A DNA stretch of 64,000 nucleotides from the NCBI RefSeq assembly GCF_001421885.1, contig NZ_LMLH01000012.1, positions 333,905 through 397,904 of the forward strand, read 5' to 3'. Shown in pieces: positions 9,431-17,464 of this stretch (the stretch's first letter is position 1; every line of letters begins with the position of its first letter). Both the position numbers and the translations under genes were made by a program. The stretch is from Pseudomonas sp. Leaf48. GTDB lineage: Bacteria; Pseudomonadota; Gammaproteobacteria; Pseudomonadales; Pseudomonadaceae. The notes beneath the pieces are model-generated. The model worked only from the letters and a program-made list of their open reading frames with translations. It did no database searches and was not told where the DNA came from.

Positions 9431-9511
9431 CTGCCTCAAGTTTGTACCTTGTTCCAGCGGGTTGTGTCGTTTCACCGGTTTTCAGATTTATTTGAAAAAA
9501 CTTCAAATAAA

Positions 9512-9541
9512 TCAACACATTACGAAAACTTGTGGCATAAT
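9512..9541 (+). promoter_or_regulatory. Probable promoter of the second tRNA unit
   Basis: TCAACA (9512-9517, four matches to TTGACA), an 18-base spacer and CATAAT (9536-9541) lie 20 bases before the second tRNA-Val. The stretch before it is AT-rich, unlike the first copy. Confidence 0.6.
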
Positions 9542-9561
9542 GCGTCCCGTAACGAAGCGAA

Positions 9562-9637
9562 GGGTGATTAGCTCAGCTGGGAGAGCGTCTGCCTTACAAG
9601 CAGAATGTCGGCGGTTCGATCCCGTCATCACCCACCA
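9562..9637 (+). tRNA. tRNA-Val (TAC), copy 2
   Basis: Identical in sequence to the copy 369 bases upstream, with the same flanking GAAGCGAA leader. Confidence 0.97.
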
Positions 9638-9656
9638 TTCGTTTCAAGCGTTTCGC

Positions 9657-9733
9657 GCAGCGGTAGTTCAGTCGGTTAGAATACCGGCCTGTCACGCCGG
9701 GGGTCGCGGGTTCGAGTCCCGTCCGCTGCGCCA
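9657..9733 (+). tRNA. tRNA-Asp (GTC), copy 2
   Basis: Identical to the first tRNA-Asp, with the same 19-base spacing from tRNA-Val and nearly the same 3' flank. The unit is a recent or gene-converted tandem duplication. Confidence 0.97.
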
Positions 9734-9775
9734 TATTCGGTAACCTGGAGCACTGAACGCCAGGTCACCAAACAG

Positions 9776-9799
9776 AAAGCCCGCTTATGCGGGCTTTTT
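9776..9799 (+). terminator. Terminator of the second tRNA unit
   Basis: AAAGCCCGC-TTAT-GCGGGCTTT followed by more T. The remaining bases up to 10094 hold no gene that I can support, only the upstream region of the FKBP gene. Confidence 0.9.
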
Positions 9800-10094
9800 G
9801 CCGTCCGGGATTTGGCAAAGCCCGAATCCAGCGGACTTTCGGCCGGTATATTCTGCGTCATGTTGAGCGGCAAAGTGCGGCAATTGGCTATTACCCCATT
9901 TGTTTTGTGCGCCGAAATTTGCTTGTGTCGGAGCAAGATGAAGGAAGCTTCATCCCCGCGAACCTGAAATGCGTTTAAACACCTGAACTTATCGGAAATT
10001 TCCTGCTCTCATGCCGGTAGCCATTGGTCGTGGCGGCCTGATAAGCTCGCGGCTTTACTCGATTGCCCTTTAGGCGCATGAACAAGGAAATAGC

Positions 10095-10811
10095 ATGAAA
10101 CAGCATCGGTTGGCGGCGGCGGTAGCCCTGGTTAGCCTGGTACTCGCGGGTTGTGACTCGCAGACCAGTGTAGAGCTGAAAACTCCGGCGCAAAAAGCTT
10201 CCTACGGAATCGGCCTGAACATGGGCAAGAGCCTGGCTCAGGAAGGGATGGATGACCTGGATTCCAAAGCTGTAGCCCAGGGCATCGAAGATGCCGTCGG
10301 CAAGAAAGAACAGAAGCTCAAAGACGAAGAGTTGGTAGAAGCGTTCGCCGCACTGCAAAAGCGCGCCGAAGAGCGCATGGCCAAGATGAGCGAAGAGTCG
10401 GCCGCTGCTGGCAAGAAGTTCCTCGAGGAAAACGCCAAGAAAGCCGGTGTGACCACTACCGCTTCGGGCCTGCAGTATGAAGTCGTGACAAAAGCCGACG
10501 GCGTTCAGCCTAAGCCTACCGACGTAGTGACTGTTCACTACACCGGCAAGCTGACCAATGGCACCGTATTCGACAGTTCCGTCGAGCGCGGCAGCCCGAT
10601 CGATCTGCCGGTCAGCGGTGTGATCCCGGGTTGGGTCGAAGGCCTGCAACTGATGCACGTTGGCGAGAAGTACAAGCTGTACATCCCTGCTGAGCTGGCT
10701 TACGGCGCGCAAAGCCCGAGCCCGGCGATTCCGGCCAACTCGGTGCTGGTATTCGACCTGGAACTGCTGGCGATCAAGGATCCGGCAAAAGAAGACGCCG
10801 CTGCCAAGTAA
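10095..10811 (+). CDS. FKBP-type peptidyl-prolyl isomerase lipoprotein
   Basis: A 238-residue lipoprotein with a short signal peptide and lipobox LAGC (lipidated Cys20). An FkpA/Mip-type helical dimerisation domain spans ~30-125, and a FKBP catalytic domain ~130-230 contains VHYTGKLTNGTVFDSS and a central Trp in VIPGWVEGL. It accelerates proline cis-trans isomerisation and folding of envelope proteins. ATG 10095 has AAGGAAA upstream. A stem-loop follows the stop. The length and lipobox are closer to Mip/FkpA than to cytoplasmic FklB. Confidence 0.92.
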   Translation: MKQHRLAAAVALVSLVLAGCDSQTSVELKTPAQKASYGIGLNMGKSLAQEGMDDLDSKAVAQGIEDAVGKKEQKLKDEELVEAFAALQKRAEERMAKMSEESAAAGKKFLEENAKKAGVTTTASGLQYEVVTKADGVQPKPTDVVTVHYTGKLTNGTVFDSSVERGSPIDLPVSGVIPGWVEGLQLMHVGEKYKLYIPAELAYGAQSPSPAIPANSVLVFDLELLAIKDPAKEDAAAK

Positions 10812-10830
10812 TCAGCGTCCGCTTCAATGA

Positions 10831-10857
10831 CAACGCCTCGCTCAAGCGGGGCGTTGT
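10831..10857 (+). terminator. Terminator after the FKBP gene
   Basis: CAACGCCTCGC-TCAA-GCGGGGCGTTG is an 11-base stem with one G-T pair and a short T-rich tail. The next 240 bases hold no gene except the DnaA-box palindrome. Confidence 0.7.
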
Positions 10858-11061
10858 TGCATCTGGCCCGCGGTAACGGTAAACAAAGCGAACAGATGCT
10901 GCTGACTGGAGTCATACCCACTATGGACAGCTGCACTAGCCATCTGGGCCCGCCAAGTCAATGAAATTATGGGGTTTTTTTCGATGGGCAAAAAACGCCC
11001 GATCTGAGGCGAGCCCTTGTAGGACGTGGCTTTCAGCGGTGAAAACCAGCTCTGTTCACAA

Positions 11062-11088
11062 GGTTATCCACAATTTGTGTGGATAACC
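11062..11088. promoter_or_regulatory. Palindrome of two consensus DnaA boxes
   Basis: TTATCCACA (11064-11072) and TGTGGATAA (11078-11086) are exact DnaA-box consensus sequences in opposite orientation. Together they form an 11-base perfect inverted repeat around 5 bases. The element ends ~18 bases before the YkvA start codon, overlapping where a promoter or leader would lie. Confidence 0.65.
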
Positions 11089-11105
11089 TTTCAACGGGAG
11101 GAATG

Positions 11106-11561
11106 ATGAAAACACCCTGGAGTTTCGCTCGTTTTCTGCCATTGGCTGGCCGCCTTCTCGCGCGCGGGCGCTTGCCCACCCTGTTGTTCGCAGTCGCCAG
11201 CAAAGGTGCGAGCCAGGGCAATCGCCTGGGTAAGCTCAAGGATGACTTGCGCCTGTTTCAGGCGCTCTGCCTGGCCTGGTGGCGCGGTGAGTATCGAGCT
11301 ATCAGTCCCAAGGCGCTGGTCTCGATCGTTGCAGGCCTGATGTACTTCCTCAGTCCGGTGGATGCGATCCCGGACTTCATACCAGGCTTGGGCATGCTCG
11401 ATGACATTGCAGTGCTGGCCTGGCTGATGAAGGTTTTCGACGACGAACTGGCTGCCTTCCGGGCGTGGCGCAATCGGCAAGTACCGGAGAAGCTTGCGGT
11501 AGTCGAGCGCCTGCCGAAAAATCCAAAGCAATTGCACCTTGAAGGCCGGAAAAAAAACTGA
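11106..11561 (+). CDS. YkvA family protein (DUF1232)
   Basis: A 151-residue protein with the DUF1232 core YFLSPVDAIPDFIPG-LDDIAVL at about residues 79-105, a short hydrophobic hairpin thought to touch the membrane. The N-terminus is basic and mildly hydrophobic. Function is unknown in the family. Two adjacent ATG codons (11103, 11106) follow a GGGAGGA site; the second gives the better spacing. The DnaA-box palindrome lies directly upstream. The C-terminal PKNPKQLHLEGRKKN tail is basic. Confidence 0.85.
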   Translation: MKTPWSFARFLPLAGRLLARGRLPTLLFAVASKGASQGNRLGKLKDDLRLFQALCLAWWRGEYRAISPKALVSIVAGLMYFLSPVDAIPDFIPGLGMLDDIAVLAWLMKVFDDELAAFRAWRNRQVPEKLAVVERLPKNPKQLHLEGRKKN

Positions 11562-11676
11562 GCCGATAACCTGTTGTTCACAGATTGAAACACCCCCGCG
11601 ACCTTGGCCGCTGTTAGGATTACACTTCTAAGGAAAAGTGCCGACTCGCTAAGTGTTGTTGTCCTACGGGGTAGTC

Positions 11677-12018
11677 ATGGATATTCAGATAATTACACGC
11701 GAAGGCGAGCCCGAATATGCGGTTGTGCCATGGGCTCAGTATCAGGCTTTGCTGAACGCAGCGGGGATCAAGGAGCAGCCGCCAAAAGAAGCGGCAAAGG
11801 TTCAAGCCCAGGCATCCGACCAGGATCTTCCAGGTCTGGATCAACTGCGCAGTTTGCGTGAAGGGAAGGGCATCGCCATTGAGGCGCTGGCCCGCACGGT
11901 AGGTATCAGCCCGTCTTACCTGGCCATGATCGAAAGCGGTGAACGCCTGCCCGACGCTGCCATTCGCCGCAGCCTGGCCTGGGAATTGACGGTGCCGGGG
12001 TGGAGGGAGCAATCGTGA
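11677..12018 (+). CDS. HTH (XRE-type) small regulator
   Basis: A 113-residue protein. Residues 1-35 (MDIQIITREGEPEYAVVPW) resemble the small beta-alpha module at the front of some antitoxins. Residues ~60-105 form a helix-turn-helix with GISPSYLAMIESGERLP, the XRE recognition pattern. ATG 11677 is chosen over an upstream in-frame ATG at 11653 because of the ACGGGGTAG site. The stop overlaps the next GTG start (GTGA), so the two are translationally coupled. No toxin fold can be recognised in the partner, so an antitoxin role is only a possibility. Confidence 0.8.
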   Translation: MDIQIITREGEPEYAVVPWAQYQALLNAAGIKEQPPKEAAKVQAQASDQDLPGLDQLRSLREGKGIAIEALARTVGISPSYLAMIESGERLPDAAIRRSLAWELTVPGWREQS

Positions 12019-12386
12019 GCGTACGCATCAGTCGTCAACACTGGGACGGATTGTTGGGCGAGCTGGATCAGGCCCGCCGCCAGCGCCATCTTCTGACTTA
12101 TCGGGCATTGCTTGAGCGTTTGCAGCTGCCGACACCGGCCATGCAAACCCTGACCGCCGCCCTGGAGCATCTGGCTGCGCTGGACGCCAAGGCCGAACAA
12201 CCATTACGCAGCTCGCTGGTGATAAGCCAAGGCGCCAGCCGCCTGCCACGCACCGGTTTCTTTGAATGTGTCGAGCGCCTCGGGCGTTTTTCCGGGCCGT
12301 CGGACGGTGTCGCCGCGGCCTCCTGGCACGCCTCGGAGGTGGTGCGGGTGTTTGAATACGAATACCCGGAATCGGCAGAGGCCTGA
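12015..12386 (+). CDS. Unknown protein coupled to the HTH regulator
   Basis: A 123-residue protein that I do not recognise. It starts at GTG 12015 inside the stop of the HTH gene, with GGAGGGAGC upstream. The N-terminal half is helical and charged (ELDQARRQRHLLTYRALLERL). The C-terminal half is a short mixed region ending EYEYPESAEA. No signal peptide, membrane segment or cysteine pair is present. It lies in the middle of a tight three-gene run and is followed with no gap by the Sel1 gene. Confidence 0.75.
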   Translation: MSVRISRQHWDGLLGELDQARRQRHLLTYRALLERLQLPTPAMQTLTAALEHLAALDAKAEQPLRSSLVISQGASRLPRTGFFECVERLGRFSGPSDGVAAASWHASEVVRVFEYEYPESAEA

Positions 12387-12791
12387 GTGTTTCTTCAACT
12401 CAAGGCTCGAGCCGGCTACTGGCTCGCGCGCAGGCTGTTCCACTGGTCGTGGTTTGTCCGCCAGCCACGGGGGTGGCGCTGGCTGGAAGGCCAGTTCGCC
12501 CGCATGGCTAACCTGGGCAATGTCGGTGCCCAGAGCTTCTATGGGCACATCCTGGCCTTTCGCGGCGTCGGCCTGGGGGCTCGTGAAGAAGGTGTGCGTT
12601 TGTTGCGCCTGGCTGCGCTGGCGGGCGATGGCAAGGCGGCGTATCAGATGGGCGTGATCAGTCTGGCGGGGACGGCAAGCAAGCAGCCGGATCTGGTTGA
12701 AGCGGCGCGGTACTGGGAGATTGCTGCCCGGGCCGGGCATCCACTGGCTCCGCTCAAATTGAAACAACTGGCCGCTCGCGACCCTCTGTAG
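12387..12791 (+). CDS. Sel1-repeat protein
   Basis: A 134-residue protein starting at GTG 12387, immediately after the previous stop. Two Sel1-like helical repeats are seen, around AREEGVRLLRLAALAGDGKAAYQMG and LVEAARYWEIAARAGHPLAPL. The N-terminus has an aromatic and basic stretch (GYWLARRLFHWSWFVRQP) that may associate with the membrane. Sel1 repeats mediate protein contacts; the partner is unknown. Its ribosome binding site must lie in the preceding gene, so coupling is likely. Confidence 0.78.
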   Translation: MFLQLKARAGYWLARRLFHWSWFVRQPRGWRWLEGQFARMANLGNVGAQSFYGHILAFRGVGLGAREEGVRLLRLAALAGDGKAAYQMGVISLAGTASKQPDLVEAARYWEIAARAGHPLAPLKLKQLAARDPL

Positions 12792-12887
12792 GAGCGCGCC
12801 TGCTCGCGATGGTCGTCGACGATAACGCGTGTTTACTGGCTACACGTGGCGCCCTTGGGTCCATCGCGAGCATGCTCGCTCCTACAG
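12786..12887. repeat. REP doublet
   Basis: CTGTAGGAGCGCGCCTGCTC and its inverse around a ~50-base centre. It belongs to the GTAGGAGCGNGC family, different from the GTGGGAGCGG family. Confidence 0.88.
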
Positions 12888-12913
12888 GTATTGCGCAATT
12901 GCTTGGGGAAGCC

Positions 12914-12961
12914 AAAAAAAAGACCGGGAGCGCTCTTGGTTGAAGAGGTGCTCCCAGTCTC
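12914..12961 (-). terminator. Terminator of prc
   Basis: On the minus strand a long stem built from GACTGGGAGC and GCTCCCGGTC, with an inner CTCTTC/GAAGAG-type pairing, is followed by eight T residues (12914-12921). Confidence 0.9.
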
Positions 12962-13019
12962 ACGACAGAACCATCACTGTTTGCTGACGCTCTGCGAAGC
13001 GTCAGCCTTAAGTTGTACC

Positions 13020-15134
13020 TTAGTGCTTGGCCACCGCCGTGTTGAGTTTCAGGTAGTCCAGCAGAATCCGCCCGGTCTCGCTCAGGTAGGCATCATCCTC
13101 CGGCTTGGTTTTGTCCGGCTCGGCCGCGATGGCGTCTTCGTCTTCTTTCTTCAGCTCTTTGAGCGGTTCTTCGCCCTTGGCCTTGCGACGGATATTCTCC
13201 ATGGCAAGCTGCTTGGCTTCGATGTCGGTGTGTTGCGCACGACGCTCGACTTCATTGAGGCTGACGGTTTTTTCGTTCATCAGCTTCTGCGCCAGGGCCA
13301 GCTTGTCGCGGATGAACACGAACTCGGCATCCGTGGCCGTACGCACGTCATGCTCGGACTTGAGCTGGGCGAGGAACGGTTTGAACGGATCGACCGCAGG
13401 CTTGATGGCCGCGCGGATGGTGTCCCACGGCATGGCTTCCGGCAGGGCACTTTCACCGATTTCCTTGGTGTCGATAATCGACGGGTAATCGATGTCCGGC
13501 AACACGCCCTGATGCTGGGTGCTCTGCCCGGAAACCCGGTAGAACTTGGCCAGGGTCAGTTTCAGTTCGCCATGGTTGAGCGGCTGAATGGTCTGCACGG
13601 TGCCTTTGCCGAAGGTCTGGCCGCCGATGATCAATGCGCGGTGGTAGTCCTGCATGGCGCCGGCAAAAATCTCCGAAGCCGAGGCGGACAGGCGGTTGAC
13701 CAGCAACGCCATCGGGCCCTTGTAGAACGCGCCCGGGTTTTCATCTTCCAGCACATCGACCCGGCCATCGGCGTTACGCACAAGCACGGTCGGACCTTTG
13801 TCGATGAACAGGCTGGTCAGTTCGGTAGCCTCCTGCAAGGAGCCGCCACCGTTGTTGCGCAGGTCGATGACCACGCCGTCGACCTTGTCTTTCTGCAACT
13901 CGGTCAGCAGTTTCTTGACGTCGCGAGTGGTGCTCTTGTAGTCCGGATCGCCGGCACGGAAGGCCTTGAAGTCCAGATAGAACGCCGGGATCTCGATCAC
14001 ACCGAGCTTGTAGTCCTTGCCGTCCTGTTTCAGGTTCAGCACCGACTTCTTCACGGCCTGGTCTTCGAGCTTCACCGCTTCGCGCGTGATCGGTACGATC
14101 TTGCTGGTCTGGTCGTTAGGCGCATTGCTCGCCGGAATCACTTCCAGGCGCACCACCGTGCCTTTCGGACCACGGATCAGCTTGACCACTTCGTCCAGGC
14201 GCCAGCCCACCACGTCGACCATCTCTTTGTTGCCTTGGGCAACGCCGATGATCTTGTCGGCCGGAGCGACCTGCTTGGTCTTGTCCGCCGGGCCTGCGGG
14301 CACCAGGCGCACGACTTTCACCTGGTCGTTATCGCTCTGCAACACGGCGCCGATGCCCTCCAGGGACAGGCTCATGTTGATGTCGAAGTTCTCCGCGTTA
14401 TCCGGCGACAGATAGTTGGTGTGCGGGTCGTAGGACATGGCGAAGGTGTTGATGTACGCCTGGAAGATGTCTTCGGCACGGGTCTGGTCCAGGCGCGCCA
14501 ACTGGTTCTTGTAGCGCTTGGTCAGGGTTTCCTGGATCTGCTTGGAATCCTTGCCGGCAATTTTCTGGCGTAGCACTTCATCCTTGACGCGCTTGCGCCA
14601 CAGGTCGTCGAGTTCTGCAGTGGATTTGAGCCAAGGGGCGTCCTTGCGATCGATCAGCAAGGTTTCCTTGGCGGAGAAGTCGATCTTGTCGACACCCTTG
14701 TTGAGCTCGGCAAGGGCAAAGTCCAGGCGCGCCTTGACGCGGTCCAGGTAGCGCTTGTAGATGGTGAACCCGGCGTTGAGGTCGCCGCTTTTGAGGAAGT
14801 CGTCGAACTGGGTCTTCCACTTGTCGAATTCGGCGATGTCGCTGGCCATGAAGTAGCTGCGCGACGGATCCAGCAGCTTGAGGTAGCTGTCGTAGATGAT
14901 CACCGAGCGCGCATCGTCGAGCGGTGGCTTGCTGTAGTGGTGGCGCTTGAGCAACTCCACGACGTTCAGACTGGCGATCACTTCGTCACGATCAGGTTGA
15001 AGCTTGTCCCAGCTATTGGCTGCGAATGTATTGCTCGACATCGGCAGCAGGCCGATACCGATGAATAAGGCGAGGGCGGTGCTGGGGAACAAATGCTTCA
15101 TGCTGATTCGACGCGGGGACAATTGATAACGCAT
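13020..15134 (-). CDS. prc: Carboxy-terminal processing protease Prc (AlgO)
   Basis: A periplasmic tail-specific serine protease of 704 residues if started at ATG 15134. Internal Met12 (ATG 15101) gives a cleaner signal peptide ending SNTFA/ANSW, so the true start may be there. It has an N-terminal helical domain, a PDZ domain (GIGAVLQ region) and the S41 protease core with Ser485 in SASASE and Lys510 in FGKG (first-ATG numbering), spaced 25 as in E. coli Prc. The C-terminal DUF3340 region is rich in lysine and glutamate. It degrades proteins with apolar C-termini, and in P. aeruginosa it influences MucA turnover. A strong terminator follows. Confidence 0.95.
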   Translation of the reverse strand: MRYQLSPRRISMKHLFPSTALALFIGIGLLPMSSNTFAANSWDKLQPDRDEVIASLNVVELLKRHHYSKPPLDDARSVIIYDSYLKLLDPSRSYFMASDIAEFDKWKTQFDDFLKSGDLNAGFTIYKRYLDRVKARLDFALAELNKGVDKIDFSAKETLLIDRKDAPWLKSTAELDDLWRKRVKDEVLRQKIAGKDSKQIQETLTKRYKNQLARLDQTRAEDIFQAYINTFAMSYDPHTNYLSPDNAENFDINMSLSLEGIGAVLQSDNDQVKVVRLVPAGPADKTKQVAPADKIIGVAQGNKEMVDVVGWRLDEVVKLIRGPKGTVVRLEVIPASNAPNDQTSKIVPITREAVKLEDQAVKKSVLNLKQDGKDYKLGVIEIPAFYLDFKAFRAGDPDYKSTTRDVKKLLTELQKDKVDGVVIDLRNNGGGSLQEATELTSLFIDKGPTVLVRNADGRVDVLEDENPGAFYKGPMALLVNRLSASASEIFAGAMQDYHRALIIGGQTFGKGTVQTIQPLNHGELKLTLAKFYRVSGQSTQHQGVLPDIDYPSIIDTKEIGESALPEAMPWDTIRAAIKPAVDPFKPFLAQLKSEHDVRTATDAEFVFIRDKLALAQKLMNEKTVSLNEVERRAQHTDIEAKQLAMENIRRKAKGEEPLKELKKEDEDAIAAEPDKTKPEDDAYLSETGRILLDYLKLNTAVAKH

Positions 15135-15239
15135 ATTAGGCCGTCTTTGAAGTCGCCGGTACCACGAGGGCCGGTCGCATAATGCAAAAAGCCCGGCGCT
15201 ACAGCTTCGGGCTCAGTCCAGACTCACTATGGAGGCACT

Positions 15240-16202
15240 GTGAAAGCATTGCAAGGCGTTGACGGTCAAGTGGCGTGGGTAGATGAGCCGAGTCCTACAT
15301 GCGATGTAGGGCAAGTTCGTATTCGAGTGGCGGCATCGGGCCTCAATCGCGCCGATTTGCTGCAGAAAGCTGGCCTTTACCCACCCCCGCCCGGCGTTAG
15401 CCAGGTGCTCGGTCTAGAGTGCTCAGGGGTGATCAGCGAAGTCGGGGCGGGCTCGTCCTGGCAAGTGGGCGACAGGGTTTGCGCCTTGCTGGCCGGGGGC
15501 GGGATGGCCCAGGAGGTGGTCGTCGACGGGCGGCACGTGCTGCCGGTTCCCGACGGGATGTCGCTTGTGGAAGCAGCTGCATTGCCGGAAGTGTACGCCA
15601 CCGTCTGGCTGAATTTGTTTCAACTGGCTGCGCTCAAGCCGGGTGAGAAAGTTCTGCTGCACGCCGGTGCAAGTGGAATCGGTTCAGCCGCCATTCAGCT
15701 GTGCAAGGCATTTGGCAATCCGTGCTGGGTCAGTGTGGGTTCCGCCGAGCGTCTGGCCTATTGCGAGGCGCTGGGAGCCCAGGGTGGCGTGGTGCGCAAT
15801 GGCGACCTGGATAGCCTGAGCGACCTGGGGCCGTTCGACGTGGTTCTCGACCCGGTGGGCGGCAATTACGCGCAACTGAACCTCAAGCTGCTGGCCCAGG
15901 ATGGTCGCTGGGTGCTGATCGGCCTGATGGGTGGCCGCGAGGCTAAACTGGACCTGGCCCAGGTGCTGGCCAAGCGCGTGCAGTTGCTGGGTTCGACCCT
16001 GCGCAGTCGCGACGATCAGTTCAAGGCCGATTTGTTCAGTGAGCTTGGCCAGCACGTCTGGCCATTATTCGCCGAAGGACGGTTGCGCCCGCAACTGGCC
16101 AGAACTTTCGCGATCAAGGATGCCGAGGCAGCGTTTGCCGAGCTGGCCAGCAATACCGTGGCGGGGAAGGTGGTACTGGTGATTGATGAAAGCCTGAGCT
16201 GA
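15240..16202 (+). CDS. NAD(P)H quinone oxidoreductase, MDR family
   Basis: A 320-residue zinc-independent medium-chain dehydrogenase of the PIG3/quinone oxidoreductase type. The GroES-like half contains GLNRADLLQKAGLYPPPPG and the Rossmann half begins GEKVLLHAGASGIGSAAIQL. It would reduce quinones or related electrophiles with NADPH. It starts at GTG 15240 with a GGAGG site. It is divergent from prc and followed directly by minisatellite DNA, with no terminator seen before the repeats. Confidence 0.9.
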   Translation: MKALQGVDGQVAWVDEPSPTCDVGQVRIRVAASGLNRADLLQKAGLYPPPPGVSQVLGLECSGVISEVGAGSSWQVGDRVCALLAGGGMAQEVVVDGRHVLPVPDGMSLVEAAALPEVYATVWLNLFQLAALKPGEKVLLHAGASGIGSAAIQLCKAFGNPCWVSVGSAERLAYCEALGAQGGVVRNGDLDSLSDLGPFDVVLDPVGGNYAQLNLKLLAQDGRWVLIGLMGGREAKLDLAQVLAKRVQLLGSTLRSRDDQFKADLFSELGQHVWPLFAEGRLRPQLARTFAIKDAEAAFAELASNTVAGKVVLVIDESLS

Positions 16203-16250
16203 AAACCCGGGGTCTGTGGGTGCGAGCTCTGTGGTGAGGGGGCTGCTGCA

Positions 16251-16370
16251 AGGGGGGCTGGAGTGAGGGGGGCTGGAGCGAGGGGGGCTGGAGTGAGGGG
16301 GGCTGGAGCGAGGGGGGCTGGAGTGAGGGGGGCTGGAGTGAGGGGGGCTGGAGTGAGGGGGGGTTGGAGC
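16251..16370. repeat. 15-base G-rich minisatellite
   Basis: Seven to eight near-perfect copies of the 15-base unit CTGGAGYGAGGGGGG. Copies alternate T or C at one site. On the minus strand this would read as repeated PPSLQ or LTPAP, but no gene is supported. Confidence 0.9.
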
Positions 16371-16382
16371 GAGGGGGCTTGC

Positions 16383-16506
16383 CTGTGGCGAGGGGGCTTG
16401 CCCCCGTTGGAGCGCGAAGCGCTCCCCGGCATTCTTTCAGAAAAACCGCATAAGCAGGTTTTGCGACTGCTTCGCAGCCGAACGGGGGCAAGCCCCCTCG
16501 CCACAG
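16383..16506. repeat. REP doublet of the GGCGAGGGGGC family
   Basis: CTGTGGCGAGGGGGCTTGCC and its inverse GGGGGCAAGCCCCCTCGCCA flank a ~75-base centre containing GAAGCGCTCC and TTCGCAGCCG. It is bordered on both sides by tandem arrays that look derived from its ends. Confidence 0.88.
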
Positions 16507-16760
16507 GAAGCCCCTAATCACAGGAGGCCCTTTAACCACAGGAAGCCCCTAATCACAGGAGGCCCTTTAACCACAGGAAGCCCCTAATCACAGGAGGCCC
16601 TTTAACCACAGGAAGCCCCTATTCACAGGAAGCCCTTTAACCACAGAAAGCCCCTAATCACAGGAAGCCCATAATCACAGGAAGCCCCTAATCACAGGAG
16701 GACCCTTAACCACAGGGAAGCCCCATAATCACAGGAAACCCCCTCACCACAGGCAAGCCC
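16500..16760. repeat. 17/18-base CACAGG minisatellite
   Basis: About fifteen degenerate copies of CACAGGAAGCCCCTAAT and CACAGGAGGCCCTTTAAC, alternating so that the perfect period is 35 bases. The array ends 17 bases before the HAD gene stop codon. There are no unique spacers, so it is not a CRISPR array. Confidence 0.9.
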
Positions 16761-16776
16761 CCACAAAGGATTCGGG

Positions 16777-17430
16777 TTACTTCCAGAGGTGGATCGGCCA
16801 GCCGGCTTTTTCGGCGTGTTCCAGCAACACCGGGTCCGGATTGACCACGTGCGGGAAATCCACCTTCATCAGCAACGGCAAGTCATTGCGCGAATCAGAA
16901 TAGAAACTCGCACCTTCGAGGTTTTCCTCTTGCGCATCCAGCCACTCCAGCAAGCGGGTGATCTTGCCTTCGCGGTAGGTCAGGGTGCCGACGGTGTGGC
17001 CGTTGTAAACCCCGTGCTCGACTCCCAGCTCGATGGCCAGTATCTCGTCGATGCCCAGGCGCTCGGCGATCGGCCCGACCAGGTGCGTGCCCGACGCCGA
17101 GATCACCAGGATCCGGTCGCCGGCCTTGCGGTGGGCGGCGATGGTCTTGGTCGCATCACTGAAAATGATCGGCTCGATGTAGTCCTCCACCCAGGGCCCG
17201 ACCAGATGTTCGACCTCCTGTGGCGTGCGACCGATCATCGGCTCCAGGCTGAAGTCCATGTACTCTTCCATGCGCAACTTGCCGTGGCTGTAAGCGTCCA
17301 TCAGCTCGTTGTTCTTGCGCATGAACGACTCGGGATCGACCCATCCCAGCCGGCCCATCTGCTCGCTCCAGAGGGTGGCGCAGTCGCCGTGGATCAGGGT
17401 TTCATCCAGATCAAAAATTGCCAGTGCCAT
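16777..17430 (-). CDS. HAD-family phosphatase (HAD-IB type)
   Basis: A 217-residue cytoplasmic hydrolase with the nucleophile motif FDLDET (Asp7, Asp9), motif II ISASG and motif IV YSDSRNDLPLL. It belongs to the SerB-like subclass whose substrates are small phosphoesters; the exact one is unknown. It lies 34 bases after the ABC ATPase gene and is probably the last gene of that operon, which suggests a role in handling the imported compound. The minisatellite begins just after its stop. Confidence 0.9.
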   Translation of the reverse strand: MALAIFDLDETLIHGDCATLWSEQMGRLGWVDPESFMRKNNELMDAYSHGKLRMEEYMDFSLEPMIGRTPQEVEHLVGPWVEDYIEPIIFSDATKTIAAHRKAGDRILVISASGTHLVGPIAERLGIDEILAIELGVEHGVYNGHTVGTLTYREGKITRLLEWLDAQEENLEGASFYSDSRNDLPLLMKVDFPHVVNPDPVLLEHAEKAGWPIHLWK

Positions 17431-17464
17431 CAGTGCGGTTCTCTCTTCAACATCAGCAAAGTCA

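Noticed and set aside
9144..9743. Short frames across the tRNA genes
   Set aside because: They translate the tRNA sequences; structure proves the tRNAs.
12846..14573. Long plus-strand frame opposite prc
   Set aside because: Antisense shadow of Prc, with no recognisable domain.
16016..16539. Minus-strand reading frames with PPSLQ or LTPAP repeats
   Set aside because: They are translations of the minisatellite and overlap the oxidoreductase gene; no ribosome binding site or family support.
16500..16760. CRISPR-like periodic array
   Set aside because: Period about 17.5/35 bases with degenerate units and no unique spacers or cas genes nearby.
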